DNA of 64,000 nucleotides from Amyelois transitella (taxonomy: Eukaryota; Arthropoda; Insecta; Lepidoptera; Pyralidae): assembly GCF_032362555.1 (NCBI RefSeq), contig NC_083528.1, forward strand, positions 5,766,001 to 5,830,000. The letters run 5' to 3'. The notes below the pieces were generated by a model. It was not told the DNA's origin, did not search any database, and saw only the letters and a program-made list of their open reading frames with translations. Positions within the stretch are counted from its first letter, which is position 1, and each line of letters opens with the position of its first letter. A program made the position numbers and the translations under genes. Positions 23,063 through 36,169 of this stretch are shown here, in pieces.

Positions 23063-24432
23063 TTTACCTAGTTAATCCTAGCTACTTCAAAGAAATACCA
23101 ACAAATAAAAGTAATAATCCACATTTATTACATTCTACTTCCGTTCAGGTGTTATCTAATGTTATTTTTACAAGATATTTGATATCTTAAATACAGGGCC
23201 GTCACAAATGTGGAAAAGTATTAATTAAAGTTCATTTTCGAGCAACAATATCTATTTTAAACCTGCAATGCATGGCCAAAACCTCTAAACCGCATCTGCT
23301 AAAATCATCTAGATAAAGATTAATAAGCGTCCGCTAAGAAAAGATTTTATTAATTCCACGGAAGAAAATTCCCGAAAAATATGTTAAAATACATCATATA
23401 ATCACGTCTATATATACATATGGTCACGTCTATATCCCTTGCGGGGTAGGCAGAGCCATCAGTCTTAAAAAGACTTAAAGGTCACGTTCAGCTGTTTGGC
23501 TTAATGATAGAATCGAGGTTCAAATAGTGACAAGTTGCTAGCCCATCGCCTAAAAGAAGAATCCCTAGTAAATAAGCCTATCCCTTAGTTGCCTTTTACG
23601 ACATCAATGAGAAAGATATGGAGAAGTCCAATTCTTTTTTCTATTGGTTCCGGGAACCACAACTCATCAATATATCGACATATTACATTTTATTATGGTT
23701 TTAATCAGCTTCAACAAACTTGCAAAATGGAATTGCATAATAGTCTTCTCAAAAACAACCATTTATTTAATTCCGAGTACTTGATGACTTAGATGAACTA
23801 TAAATCCTGATGTATATTGAGTATTTATTTCCATAAGCACACTTACGAAAAGCAACTCGAATATCGAGATAAAATAAATCCACCGTGGATTAAGCGGCCT
23901 TAGTTAATATACCTAATCGTACGAATATATAAACTTTTTTGTGATTATGGTGAGACAATAAAGATTTATTATTATTTATTAATATTAAAAATTATTCCTT
24001 TTGCACAATTCATGCATGATGCTCGGTCTATCCCGTCAAGGTTAAAAACGTGATTGTATGTGTGTACGAGTATCTATGCACGATGACGAATTTGTGTCAG
24101 GGATTATTATTTTTACAATAAATAAAATATTGCACCTAATTAAATTTACTCATACTTCTTCCGAGCGTGTCAACTTTGGCAGATCATTATTTGTCAAAGA
24201 TCAATTATGTTGCTAGTGATATGGCATTATTACAACAAACAAATTCTTCAGGTGGTTATGATATGTAGGGCACTATAGTAGTTGCGCTTTCGTCTAAGGA
24301 GACACCAATCCATGTTCACATTGAATTTTTAATGAAGTTCTAAATTGCAAGCTTATCATTTTAAGTAAAAATTATTGATTATTTTTAAAAACAAATTATA
24401 AATGAGAAACTCTTTTTTTTATTGAATGATGC
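23063..24432. other. Intergenic DNA with one SINE
   Basis: Apart from the family A copy at 23403-23660 this is AT-rich sequence without recognised features. It lies upstream of the second protease gene and must hold its promoter. Confidence 0.4.
23403..23660 (-). repeat. SINE family A, nearly full length
   Basis: The tail side has two nested starts (CACGTCTATATATACATATG). The head ends at GGTTCCGGGAACCACAA. Internal blocks are in the expected order. Confidence 0.75.
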
Positions 24433-24543
24433 ATGACAGTGTCTAGAAGAGAATTTACTTGGCATATAATTATAATCAATCAGACATTTACGAATATTGG
24501 TATCCCCTTTAGAAAATTTAAAGTTTCCAGTAAAAGAAATAAC

Positions 24544-24951
24544 ATGGGCAATCGAAGTACAAGTGGATTTCTGCAAGACATTTTTAATCAAGATATAATT
24601 TCAGGTGATGTAAACGTAAAATGTAAAAGTAAACAAAGGACAATTACGAAGAAACAGAACAAAATTAATAAAAAACAAAGACCACACAGGAAGCGCTCTT
24701 GTACTTCGAAAGCGAGCGATGATATTGACTATAGAAAGATCCGAGCATTATTAAAAGTGAACACTCCACTACTGGTAGCAATGTTGAACGCTGATTACGA
24801 TTGCCCCATGCAGTTACGTAAAAGAAGAAGTCGAACAAAGCGGTGTTCATCAGAGGAACATTTAGGAATCCCATGCCACCAACTTTGTCAAAGAGCCAAA
24901 TCGAATCCTTGTGCGACGTACTGTAAAGAATGTAAGAATAATCTGTTTTAG
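24544..24951 (+). CDS. Hypothetical small basic Cys-rich protein
   Basis: Single-exon reading frame of 135 residues from the ATG at 24544; an upstream in-frame ATG at 24433 would give 172. The middle is very basic (KKQNKINKKQRPHRKRSC), followed by a hydrophobic stretch (LLKVNTPLLVAML), a second basic patch (LRKRRSRTKR) and a C-terminal Cys cluster (CHQLCQ, CATYCKECK). I do not recognise the family. The RK-rich patches suggest nuclear or nucleic-acid contact, which is inference. An AATAAA-like signal lies near 25068. It sits between a divergent protease gene and the presumed Itpr promoter, and could be a terminal exon of an unseen gene. Confidence 0.42.
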   Translation: MGNRSTSGFLQDIFNQDIISGDVNVKCKSKQRTITKKQNKINKKQRPHRKRSCTSKASDDIDYRKIRALLKVNTPLLVAMLNADYDCPMQLRKRRSRTKRCSSEEHLGIPCHQLCQRAKSNPCATYCKECKNNLF

Positions 24952-25151
24952 TGGTGACCAATGATAAATAACTTGTTTTCTGTAGTTCTTTGTAATATGT
25001 TAAATGTCTTTTATAGTCTTGCATTTTTGGTTGTGAAACATTATTACTACTGTTGAGTGTGTTATTAAATAAATTATATTAATAGATACTTTTTAGGAAT
25101 TTTGAAATTTATTTTGGGTTAAATCAGACTCGAATCTAGCAACACTGGTCA

Positions 25152-25322
25152 GTGGCGCGCCTTGGAGCTGGGTGAACGTGTTTCGTTCGTCGTGTCCCAT
25201 TGAAAATCAAAGTTTTTATGTTTCTTTTGGAATTATCGCATTAATTCCTTTATTTTATCTATAAGTGACGTTTTGGTGATTATGTGCCGTTATCTTATGT
25301 GTGGGCGGAATATATGATAAGG
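25152..25322 (+). promoter_or_regulatory. Candidate promoter and untranslated first exon of Itpr
   Basis: A GC- and CpG-richer island in AT-rich DNA. It has an initiator-like GGTCAGTGG at about 25149 and ends in a strong donor, GG|GTAAGTTAAT, at 25323. The first Itpr coding exon has a good acceptor at 37339 with 38 bases of 5' UTR before the ATG, so an upstream non-coding exon on this strand is required. This is the best candidate I can see. The intron would be about 12 kb. Confidence 0.4.
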
Positions 25323-27584
25323 GTAAGTTAATCGTATAAACATTTGTCTGTTAGTTTTTGTAAAGGACGTCGTCGCGGCTTACCATGTAAAGTATATTTA
25401 ATGCATTTTAAAGGGGCTAATTCATAATATTAGGCCATTGAATTAGTTCGAATAATTTTTACTATAAACCATGTGGCGGTATCAGCAAAATATGGATATG
25501 CCTACATGTGATGTTAAGTTAAACCTGATAGGTATGTTTTTGCATGTAATACTTTGACATTGATAACTACTTGTTTGTTATGCAGTTTCAGGGACTATGA
25601 TCTGTTGGTATTAATTTTTCCAACAAGAATCATATTAGAATATTTAATATAAATATTTTTTCAAAACTTTTTGTAGAATCAACTTGTTTTTTTTTTGTTG
25701 TTTTGAAGGTATTCTAAGTTATTCATTAGAAATGTATGAAGAATAATAATGTAAATAAATAAATGATAAGATTTGTTCTACTCCTACAAATCACTTCTAA
25801 GTAAAATTATTAGACAATTATAAAAAAACAGTTCAACATACTCTAGAATGCTTAAGTAATTCTGGGGTGGTAAGTAATAAATCATCATAAGTCTACCCTT
25901 GCAAGTTTTTAGAAGATAAAGGCGTTTTATAGCCACTGTCTTTGAGATCTTTACTAGATATTTAAATCCATATTCATAATTGTTTTGTCTAGCTGTCCTT
26001 ATGTTTCTTATTTTATTTTTTTTTAAGTATATTTTTTTATCATTTTTTACCCATTAGTTGTAACAACAGTATGTAATCATTCTTCTTCTGTCCGTGGTCC
26101 CATTATTTGAGGTCGGGTCTCAAGCATGTAATCAATATCTTTTCTATATACATACTTATGATGTAGGCATGTTAAAAAGACAATCACGCAGATTGTGATA
26201 GTCCATGAGTAATCCTTTCTGCAAAGCGGCAGTGTTAAATATGTCCAAAGTTCTTGACATAACTAACTACATTTTCTTTTATCGAAGGGGAAATTCTGTT
26301 AATGGCTGACCTGCCGGGTCTTCACCCGGGAGAATGTGGAACTCCAGGCACCAAGCGTGCCAATTACCCACTAAAACCCCCTCTGTGTGCCTTTCTTGAC
26401 ATTTTGAGGGTATCATATCTCGCAAGGAATTCCACCATGATGCCCTCTGGCTGCCTGGGTTGTAAGGAGCATTCCAGGCATGTTTTCAGCATATTCAGTG
26501 TTATAACAGTATGCGCATAAACCATGGAATGTGTATGATTACTCTGGATAACACATAAAGCTGGCGATGTTATTGTTACCAAACTATTGACAAAACACTT
26601 GTTGGCATTATGCCAATGCACCTGTAAGTGCTGTTATCCGGATGATATAAAGATGACTGGTCTGACAGAAAGGGATGATTTTATTTGAGCAGCACTTTGT
26701 ACCAGGCATTTTATATTACCTAGAGCATTGCTGTTTCATCAATTTGCTGTCCAATCCAAATGATTAACCCACTTCACTCAATGATTGGTACTAGGTTGAA
26801 GTCATTAATGTTTTTAACAGACTATTGTAGGCTAATGTTAAACGCAAAATCCCTCTTTATTGTACGCTTAAAGTTATTTTTTTTTTGTATAAATTCATAA
26901 AATCATTAAATTATGACACAAGGTAATTTTATGAATTACCTTCCAACATGGGATTGTGTTATTTAAGGAAATTGTATATTATGCTTTTACAATGGCGAAA
27001 CAAATGTCTTGAGACATTGAAGGACAAATGAATGTAAATATAATTTTCTCAAATAAGCTGGACAATAGTTTGGAACTAATCGAGTTTTTAATGCCTCACC
27101 CCTCGACTTTAAATTTAGTTTGATTTCTTATAGTAACAGCTGAATGTGGTCTTCTTTTTGAGATATGATGATGATGATCCATGATGGATTAAGATATGAT
27201 TATATATACATATATGTATGTGGCAATTAGGTTTTTCCCACAACTCCTGCATTAAATTAGAATTCTATTTTGACCTGTGCTAATTTACAGAAAATAAAAA
27301 GCTATTAATTAATGATAGGTATAGCTATGCTGTGTGGTTACTGGCGCTTTAGAGGAAGACAAGTTGCTAACACACTATGTTTTTTCTTCGGTGACCGGCA
27401 TGATGCTCGCACAAGTGGAATGTCCGTATTCCCTTAGTCGCCGTTTACGATGTCTACGGCAAAGGGATGATGTGGCCATATTCTAATATACCAGAATGCA
27501 CACGACAATTTGTCAAATGTCATATATTTCGTGAAATGAAATTTATTTAAACGTTATTTTTGTTCATTAATTCTCTCATCAAAT

Positions 27585-27860
27585 CACGTCCAGTCCATAT
27601 CCCTTGCGGGGTAGACAGAGCCAACATTCTTAAAAGACTGATAGGCCAGCTGTTAGGCTTAATTTTATTTTTGTTATGGCCAATATTAACAACGTACATA
27701 CACACATATAATCACGTCTATATCCTTTGCGGGGTAGACAGAGCCAACGGTTTAAAAAAAAGACTGATAGGTCCAGCTGTTCATTGATAGAATCAATGCT
27801 GGCTTAATTATAGATTCAAATAGTGACAGGTTGCTAGCCTGTCGTCTAAATGGAGAATCA
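27585..27860 (-). repeat. Two partial inverted SINE family A copies
   Basis: A 3' fragment (27585-27665) and a second, longer one (27705-27860) share the tail and GCGGGGTAGACAGAGCCAAC. Both lack heads. Confidence 0.65.
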
Positions 27861-28084
27861 AAACATAAACAAAAACAAAAGTAAACTCAATTACCACAAC
27901 CGACCAGTTAGTGAGTCAAACAATCATATTGCAGACGAGTCAATCAGCGTAAGTATAATTGTGCTAACTGTCTGTCTGTGTGACTGTACGCGTTGTGTTC
28001 AACCGTTGTTCAGTGGTCACTAATTAATTGTGTTGCTGGCTTCAACAAGCGATAGACCAGGGGATGTATGATTTTTTTTTCTAT

Positions 28085-28280
28085 GTATACATATTATAAT
28101 CATGTCTATATACCTCGCGGGGAAGAGATTCAAATAGAGACAGGTGTTAGCCCATCGCCTATAAAAAAATAATCACCAGTTTATGAGCCTATCCCTTAGT
28201 CGCCTTTTACGACATCCATAGGAAAGAGATGGAGTGGTCCTATTCTTTTTATCTACTGGTGCCGGGAACCACGCGGCACT
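28085..28280 (-). repeat. SINE family A, inverted, internally deleted
   Basis: The tail joins GCGGGGAAGAGATTCAAATA directly, skipping the AAGACTGATAGGCC block. The head ends GCCGGGAACCACGCGGCAC. Confidence 0.7.
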
Positions 28281-28469
28281 TCTCACTTATTACTTGGGAG
28301 TCAAAAATTGCGGGCGAGTCAATCAGTGTAGGTATAATTGTTTGTGCCTGTCTATCTGTATGTTTATACGTTTTGTGGTTTTAATTGTATTAGTAAATTA
28401 AATATGATTAGTTTTTTGTCAAAATAAAAGATGTGTCAAAGAATAATTATGAACTAATATAGAACATAT

Positions 28470-28690
28470 GTACATACATACATAACGTCTTTATCCGTTC
28501 CCTCTTGGATAGACAGAGCTAACAGTGTTGAAAAGACTGAAAGACCACGTTCAGCTGTATGGAATTAAGATTCAAATAGAGGCAGGTTGCAGTTTTTTTA
28601 AGCCTTTCCATAAGTCGCCATTTCCGACATTCATGGGAAAGACATGAAGTGGTTCTATTCAAAGGTGCCGTAAACCACACGGCGCTAAAC
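28470..28690 (-). repeat. SINE family A, diverged inverted copy
   Basis: The tail CATACATACATAACGTC and head AAACCACACGGCGC are recognisable; the TAGCCCATCGCC block is lost. Confidence 0.65.
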
Positions 28691-29544
28691 TAAGCTAAAC
28701 TAAAATAAAAGAGACAGAAAATACTGTCTTGTCAACCTTTGTGAAGCCACGAGGAAGAGAGTGGTCGTGTGGTTTCTATCTGCTATGTATAAAGAATAAT
28801 AAAGAACCTAAGTTTATAATTTTGTTTGTTACGTATAAACTCAAAATCTACTGAACTGATTTGGATGATAATCAGCACAGAGGCGGGCAAAACCTTAAGG
28901 AGTAACATAGGCTTCTATTTCCTGGAAATTCCCACGGGTGTGAGGCTAGTACGAAAATAAAAGTGTAACTTATCTTCAAAGCTTTTGTTTCTAAGAGGCA
29001 ATAAATCAATGTCTTTAAACTACAACACCATTGCGTTAAAATATGTATTCCTGACAACAAGGCATAGTTTTTAAAAATGATAATGTATGCTTTTCAAAAA
29101 TACTTTTGTGGTGTGACAAGACTTAAACAACGAGTTGAATTGTATGAATTTAAAAGACAATTGTTTTGTAATGCTTTTGTTTATTTATTACTTAAAATTA
29201 AATGAAAGTAACTGACTAGGTGTAACGAATCCACGGAATTAAGTTTTGTTTTCTCCTGTTGCGGTTCATAGATTTGTCAGCCATCTTCACTTGTCAGCGG
29301 TTCGACTTGTATTGCACTCACTGTAATCTGGATAACCATATTAAATTTTATTTTTTATTATTAAACTTAGATATTTTTACATTACATACATTTAACTGCT
29401 ACAGTGTAACAAAAACCATAATATGTAGGTTTGATTTGACATTATTATTATAAATATGAAAGTGTGTTTGATTGTCCGTCTTGTACGTCAAAACCACTGA
29501 TACGATCTCAATCAAGTTTTGAGCACGGAGAAGCACATAGGATC

Positions 29545-29785
29545 CTGTCACGCATCAATCCGTATTGGATCGATCATGGTTACCAGATCCAGTTGCCTGA
29601 ATGTGCAGGTTTCCTCACATTGTAATTCCTCACCGTAAGAGCGTCGGCTGGTATTGAAACTACTGTAGGTACATAACTTAGAAAATAGTCATTGGTACAT
29701 GGCCGAGGTGGGATTTGAACCTGTGCCTTTCTGCGCATCACCCATTGTAACCGGGCGCCTTGCCGATTCGACCATCGACGCTCTT
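29545..29785 (-). repeat. tRNA-derived SINE family C
   Basis: The minus-strand head near 29785 has TCGATGGTCGAATCGGCAAG (A-box area) and AGGTTCAAATCCCACC (B-box). The body has CAGGTTTCCTCACATTG. Diverged relative to 10722-11071. Confidence 0.65.
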
Positions 29786-30024
29786 AATTTAGTTCTGTAT
29801 TATTGCATTTAGCTTGTTTACTGCACATTGAATCTGAAGAACTTTAACATCGGATCGTTGACTTCAGTTTTAATTAGCAGCCGATGCAGCCGTTTGATTA
29901 AACTTTAATTGGCACACGACCTAATAGCCAAGTCTAGAAGCCTAGCGGTTAATAATTCGAATGATAGTTATGTATAAGATTATAGGTATATATAATATGA
30001 TATAAGAATGAAGATGATGATAAT

Positions 30025-30078
30025 GATTTTGATGCGGTTTTCAGTAACAAACATGTTACTGAAAACCGCATCAAAATC
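30025..30078. repeat. Perfect 24-bp inverted repeat with 6-base loop
   Basis: The left arm 30025-30048 and right arm 30055-30078 are exact reverse complements around AAACAT. The arm (AAAACCGCATCAAAATC) matches an internal motif of Helitron-like H1 elements at 7015-7032, so it is probably a folded-back H1 fragment. Confidence 0.85.
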
Positions 30079-30529
30079 GGTTAAACGAAACGCGAGATTA
30101 TCGCGGACAAACATGCAACAACTGAGAACCTTTTTTTTATGAGGGCGGTTAATTTAAAACGCCCTTCGTCCCTCAGAAAACTTTTGTTTTGCATAAGAAA
30201 AGCTTTCCGCAAGGTTATGTTTTTATCATTTTCCTTTTGTTATTCAGATGTCGTTTTTGATAAGTAATTACTTGTTTGAATGACGTTGACAAGAATAAAG
30301 TTCTTACAGGGGTCGACGTTGACTTATCTTCTACTTAACCTACAACTTAAACTGAGGGGTACAAAAAGTTAACTCCGGTTCACCTGACTAAACCTAACAT
30401 TTTAGTGTTTGCGGATCAGAAAAATCTGATAATATCAACTCCATCACATTACATGTTCAAAACTAATTAAAATAAATTAAAAAAATAAACATTCACTGAA
30501 ATATTCTAAAGATATTTTTAAGTATTTAT

Positions 30530-31265
30530 TCATAAAATCATGTTTGTATCCCTTGCGGGATTGATAGAGCCAGCATTCTTGATAGGCTGACAGGCCACGT
30601 TTAGCTGTAGGCTTAATGATAGAATTGAGATTTAAATAGTGACAGGTTGCTAGCCCATGCACTGTGCACAGGGGCGTGTTGGTCCCGACATTAATGTATG
30701 GGAGTGAAAGTTGGGTATGGCAAAAGAAGCATGAAAGCAGAATAAATGCAGTGGAAATGAGAGCGTTAAGGAGTATGATGGGTGTGAAATTGAGTGACAG
30801 GATAAGGAACAGCGTGATAAGGGAATGTTGTGATGTGAAAGAAGATGTAGTTACAGGAATAGAAAAGGGTATGTTAAGATGGTTCGGTCATGTGGAGAGG
30901 ATGAATGAAAGCAGGTTGACTAAGCAGATATACAAGGAGAGTGTGGAGGGAAAGGTCGGAGTGGGAAGACCTAGACGAACGTATCTTGATCAAATTAAGG
31001 ACGTCCTGGTAAAGGGTCAGGTCAAAAGTACCCGAAACCGCCGAGCTTGTATGAAGAGAGTTATGAATGTGGACGAAGCGAAAGAAGTATGCAGAGATCG
31101 TGGCAAGTGGAAAGAGGTAGTCTCTGCCTACCCCTCCGGGAAAGAGGCGTGATTTTATGTATGTATGTATGTATGCTAGCCCATCGCCTTTAACAAAAAG
31201 AATCCCAAGTTTATAAGCCTATCCCTTATTCGCCTTTTACGATATGGGAAAGAGATGGAATGGTC
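30530..31265 (-). repeat. SINE family A interrupted by a LINE
   Basis: Inverted SINE runs 30530-30658, is split by the insertion 30659-31173, and resumes at 31174 with the TAGCCCATCGCC block. The site repeat TGCTAGCCCAT is present on both sides (30648-30658, 31174-31184). Confidence 0.85.
30659..31173 (+). mobile_element. 5'-truncated RTE-like LINE with (TATG)n tail
   Basis: An open frame to 31152 codes the extreme C-terminus of a non-LTR reverse transcriptase polyprotein: [53 protein letters not shown] and a final [20 protein letters not shown] follows, then GATTTTATGTATGTATG. The catalytic reverse transcriptase motifs are upstream of the truncation. The intact frame and clean 11-bp target duplication indicate a recent insertion. 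Related fragments are at 39177-39612, 40640-40985, 54043-54202 and 56155-56277. Confidence 0.85.
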
Positions 31266-31267
31266 CT

Positions 31268-31390
31268 ATTACTATTTGAATCTTAATTCTATCATTATGC
31301 GAAACAGCTGAATGTGGCCTATCAGTCTGTTCGAGACTGTTGGCTCTGTCTACCCTACCGGAGATATAGACGTGACTATATGTATGTTAG
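31268..31390 (+). repeat. SINE family A, 3' half
   Basis: Sense fragment from ACTATTTGAATCTTAATTCT to the tail GACGTGACTATATGTATG. It abuts the inverted copy ending at 31265, so the two lie tail to tail. Confidence 0.65.
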
Positions 31391-34300
31391 AACCATCTGG
31401 AGCCACGTAATAATCAGTCGGGGGAATTATAAGGCGCGTTCCACAGTTATGTGTACAAATGTTATATTTTATTCCATCCGTATGCGTTCAAAGTCGTAAA
31501 ACATGGTTTTATTACATCATCAAGCAGTGTTTTATGAAATTATAAGTTTCAACTGAAAGTCTCGAATGAAAACGATTTTCGTTCATTCATTAAATGTTTA
31601 CAACTCGGCCAGCGCAGTTCTTTTTTACCGTGGCCATAGATTTCGGTTATTTTTATTCCTAGATTTAAAAGAGAGGTTTATACCTACGTAGAATTTTGAT
31701 TTAAACGATTTTTTTATCAAGTCTGGTAAATCAAACCCCTTGATACGGGCAACATTCATTTAGCAGCTACGATGCCATACACGGACACGAATAAAATAAA
31801 ACTTTCTCTTTTTTGTCGGGGGTTAAGGGTGATTGATGTTAACAGTTTCCACCAATGGTTCTCAAACAAACTAGATATGATTTATGTGTATATGTTTCAT
31901 CAATTAATCCGCGCGGAGTCGGCAAAATAAACATACTACAAAGACAAGGTCTTTGCCAACGTTAATCATGAACAGAATGACGGACAAACATACACGCCGT
32001 GAGAATGTTTCAGTCCGCTGGAGTCTTCGTAAGGTGAAATGTGGAAAGTGCGTAGTGAAGTTTAAAAATTTAAGTATGGAAGGAAATCTTGTTTGCCCGT
32101 GATCATAAGCAAAAAAAAAACTAAGATTGATACATATCTATGTATAGATCATATATTGACTTTCATAAAGACTTGGAGTTCCTAAAGTTCTTATGGGAAA
32201 GCAGCTGAGCTGTAGAATCAACTGGATATATGAATGAAGTCGAATTAAGAAATCTCTTAACACTCGCAAGTTACCCACATATTCGGCAGACTCCATGGCC
32301 TTCCAAAAAATAAAATTATCCGAATTAAGTTGAAAGTTTAATTTTTCAATCGTTGTAATACTATATTTACATAAAATTAACTGATGAATTGGAAACACGT
32401 TGTAATTAGCTCAAGTTTAAAAAAACTAGAGTAAAGTTACCATAGAGTGCGAATACAGCTATTACAACATAAAGAATTATTTAACACGAATTACGAGATG
32501 GTCCTTCACAGTTTTTAAATATTTAGGATAAAAAAAATATCTTACATTATATTTCACAGCATAAAAAATACAATAGTAAAAACCGTTTCACGCCCACCCA
32601 TCTGAAACGGGTCAGTAGACTTGCAAAAAGAAAGCCACGGTCGAGAGCCTTCAGGCTTTCACTATATATAGACAGACACCCCTGTCCCTGCAGCCTGATT
32701 AGGCATCACGCCACGCAACATATCGATTGGCTTATCTCCCTGTTGGAAATGTTAGTCTCAGATTATATTTATTGAACAATGGCCGAGTAGCCGTTAGCTC
32801 AAAAAAAGAAAATAAAAATAAAAGTTTAATTCCAGCCCGGCCGTTGGCTGCCAGCACCAAAATTCCAATTTTAAAAAAAGATTGAGTTACCATAACTTAT
32901 TCAGTGCAAGTGACCTTTTTAAACGAATCGGATAAAAGTATTTATATAAAAGCCTTCTGTGTGTAAGGTTCTGATGTTGTGGTTGTTGAGGATTATAGAT
33001 TTGTAAGTAAATAATTCTAAAGGTTCCGTTTCTGAGGCACGGACCCCTAAACTTTGTAGATATACTAGATACATATAGTATAACTTACGTTACGTTACGA
33101 AATTGAAGTACTAAAAGTTACACTCGATAGGTAATCGTATTTATTCCTTACTTACTCTTGTCTGTCCAGCACAACCAATAACAAGACAATATTTCCATTA
33201 AGGAATCCAAGAATAAACTTTTTGAACCATGCAGGACCAAAGTAGTGCATATTATGCAAAAAAAGGATCTTATTCATCGTCTTTTGCAAATGTGTTCCTC
33301 AAAATTTTGCCCACAAACGTGTTTTTATTTGTTTATAAGAGAGCAGCTGTTCAGATACATGATTCATTTTTATGGAAAATCTAGTTATTAAAGCCGGATG
33401 TTTCGGCCTATAGTACAAAAAGTTGCCGAATCAAATACCGATATGAATGATAGATAATAGTGACACAAATCAATAGCACTCCTAGATAATATAAGTATCG
33501 TAAATCGACATATTTCATACACAAAATGCCCAAAGCTTTTACTTTTAATTTTGATTACGGCTTCTAACTTTGGCGACGTGTTCCTTTAAATTATTCTAGA
33601 TGGTGATGTAAAAAAGTATTTTTTTAAACTCTGATACCAAATATTGCACTAGATTAACTGACACAGCGACTTATGTTTGAAGTTAGTATACAATCAAGAA
33701 GTTTATTTTAAAAATGTACATAAATAACATTCTTTAGCATTTCATTTCTCATGTTATGAAATTGTACACAATCGTAATTGTCTACATCACGGCACCATGC
33801 CGACCTTGTACTGTGCCATACTAAATGGCTACAATTAGACCAGCCAGCAGTGAGAACATCATGAAATATTGTCAGTAGTCCGATCAATACTCACATAATG
33901 TGTATTACTTTATCGTGGTGTGATTTTGATGGACATTTTACCAGTTATTAAGTGACGTTACTCGGCTTTACGGCATTATGTGTGTTTAAAGCTATAAAAT
34001 TTGCGGTCGATTGAGATAGTTATTGCACCTTAAACAGTGTGTCGATTTACGACAATGCCACGAAAGCAAAACACTCGTATAAAATTATGATGTTATAGGC
34101 TCAATCGCCACCAAAGGGAAGCCCCCTCGGAAGGCCTACTTCTTATCTGAATACTTCAACTGTTTGGAAGAGAGGAAGGAGGAGAGAGGAAAAAGTATTA
34201 CCGTTCTTGAATAAACTTCAGAACTTTTTGTCACCAAGGCTCTAACGATGGCAATAGTTATATATTCGAATGAAATATAAAACTTAGATACTGTGCAACC

Positions 34301-35664
34301 TTTCTGAAAGCACTATATCTCGGACGGTTGTAATCTGTCTGACAGCAGAATGAGTTACTTCATATTGTTTCTTGACTTCCAAAGTCCTTGTGGCATAATT
34401 ATTGTAGTATAGATGTAGCTGGTGCAGGTTTGGTTTGTTTGGTTAGCCTCTGTCTTCATTATTGTATGTGTACTGTCTAAATTGATAATTCCGTTCGGTA
34501 TCATCTTTTTTATTATAAAACTCTACTGTTTATGTGGAATTCATAGATAATTTCGCTCGGCCTCATCTTTTTGATTACAATATTTTGTGGAATTTCCAAA
34601 ATAAGTTTTTCACTTTCACCAGCCATCATTTTACTCTTTTGCATATGGTCAATCATAGTCAATTCATCTTTTTTGGTCTTCCAATATCGAAATCTTTAAA
34701 AGCGTTAGATCAAATTGGTTTCCCAAAACTAGAATAAATTTTAAAACTGGCAATAAATTATGTATTTCTGGTTCAACATCTGTTTTTCCTCCCGTGGAAT
34801 AACCATCATTGTTTACGCCAGCACTTTCGTGGTTGTATTTGCAATGTTTTGTTATAACATGAACGGAGGTACGTCTGTCATTGAATTCGTTCACCATTCA
34901 ACGTCTGAATGTAAATTGACATGAATTGAAAACTTTGTCTTGTTCGCGAAATGATATTTCCATAGATAGCACAAGTAAGATATTTTCTCACGAAGCCAAT
35001 TGAAGCTCGCTAAACACCTGCTGAAAGTTCTTTGGAAGTGTTTGAAATTGTTCTTCAGATGTTAAGTCATAGCGTTCATTTTTCTTGGGTCAATTATATT
35101 ATTTTTTATGTGAATTGTTCCACTTATTGTATAGTAATTTATCGGTACAATAGTATCTTTATAGTTGGTTTAAAAATTACACAGCACCTAAAATTTCTAA
35201 TATTTTAGTACATACTGTTCCAATGGCTGACCTGAAGGACAAGTGGAATCGTAATCCTCTGTATGGCTGATTGGTTAAAACTAACATAAAACTTAAAGGC
35301 TGTTTAATTCATACCTATTTGATAATTTTTGTAAACGTCCTAGGAAGCGCTCTGTATATTAATAATAATTACTGTTAGTAAAATATAAGACATAATTAAA
35401 ACAAATGACGGCTTATAGACTCGCTAGTTACAAATTTTCAAATGACACTACAACTAAAGCCTTTGAAATTTAAGTGACAACATAGAATTGCTAATGGAAA
35501 ATTTAATGATATACGTGTGAGCCCTCTCACCTTCCTTTATCCCGTCCACCACAACATCAGAATTGAAATACAAAATGTCTTAACAATTCATCAATTTTAA
35601 ACTTTAGAAACGAGATGTGCATGGCACAAAATCGTGTAGCATTCTAAACCGACCGTCGACGGCA

Positions 35665-35847
35665 AAGATTCAGATGGTTATATCTGAAAATCGTAAGATA
35701 TGTTACGCCGTGGCTTTAGTTGTGGGAATAATTCTAATTTGCTACCTTATTGACGTTAAGCGAGCGTGGTACAAGATTATTCTGCATACGTTCTACATTG
35801 CGTGTGATATGCTGAAGCTGCTCATCAAGTTGGTTGAGCTGTATTGA
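35665..35847 (+). CDS. Possible small membrane-protein reading frame
   Basis: About 60 residues from an ATG near 35671 (or 76 from 35617). It has a hydrophobic stretch (YAVALVVGIILICYLIDV) followed by a basic amphipathic tail (KRAWYKIILH). It lies in the presumed Itpr intron 1 with no recognised relatives, so chance is the default explanation. Confidence 0.15.
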   Translation, partial: KIQMVISENRKICYAVALVVGIILICYLIDVKRAWYKIILHTFYIACDMLKLLIKLVELY

Positions 35848-36169
35848 TGGATGTGTGAGGGTGAGTGTTATATCTGGAACATGACTTGAACTTATACGTC
35901 TGTATCACATCTTGAATGCCTGTCAACGTGCAAGGATTAACTTACGTGACGTGTACAGAGCATTATGCGATGCTAGATCATCTCATCAGACTGTATCATA
36001 CCTAATTACACTGGTTCAATGTGCAAGTTTCTTCATGATGATTTTTAGGCAATTGGATGTATAACTTTTTGTTTATTTATTTATAACTTACAAATATCGT
36101 TACAGAAAATCCTTTGCGATGGCGAGGCTCTAACGATGGCAGTAGTTACATATACATACATAATACATA

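Noticed and set aside
24665..25024. Minus-strand 119-codon frame opposite the orphan gene
   Set aside because: Low-complexity antisense shadow without a signal sequence or motif. The plus-strand frame has the more gene-like composition.
26302..26621. Reading frames on both strands around 26.3-26.6 kb
   Set aside because: No motif, no supporting splice signals and no recognised homology; possibly old transposon sequence, but I cannot support a class.
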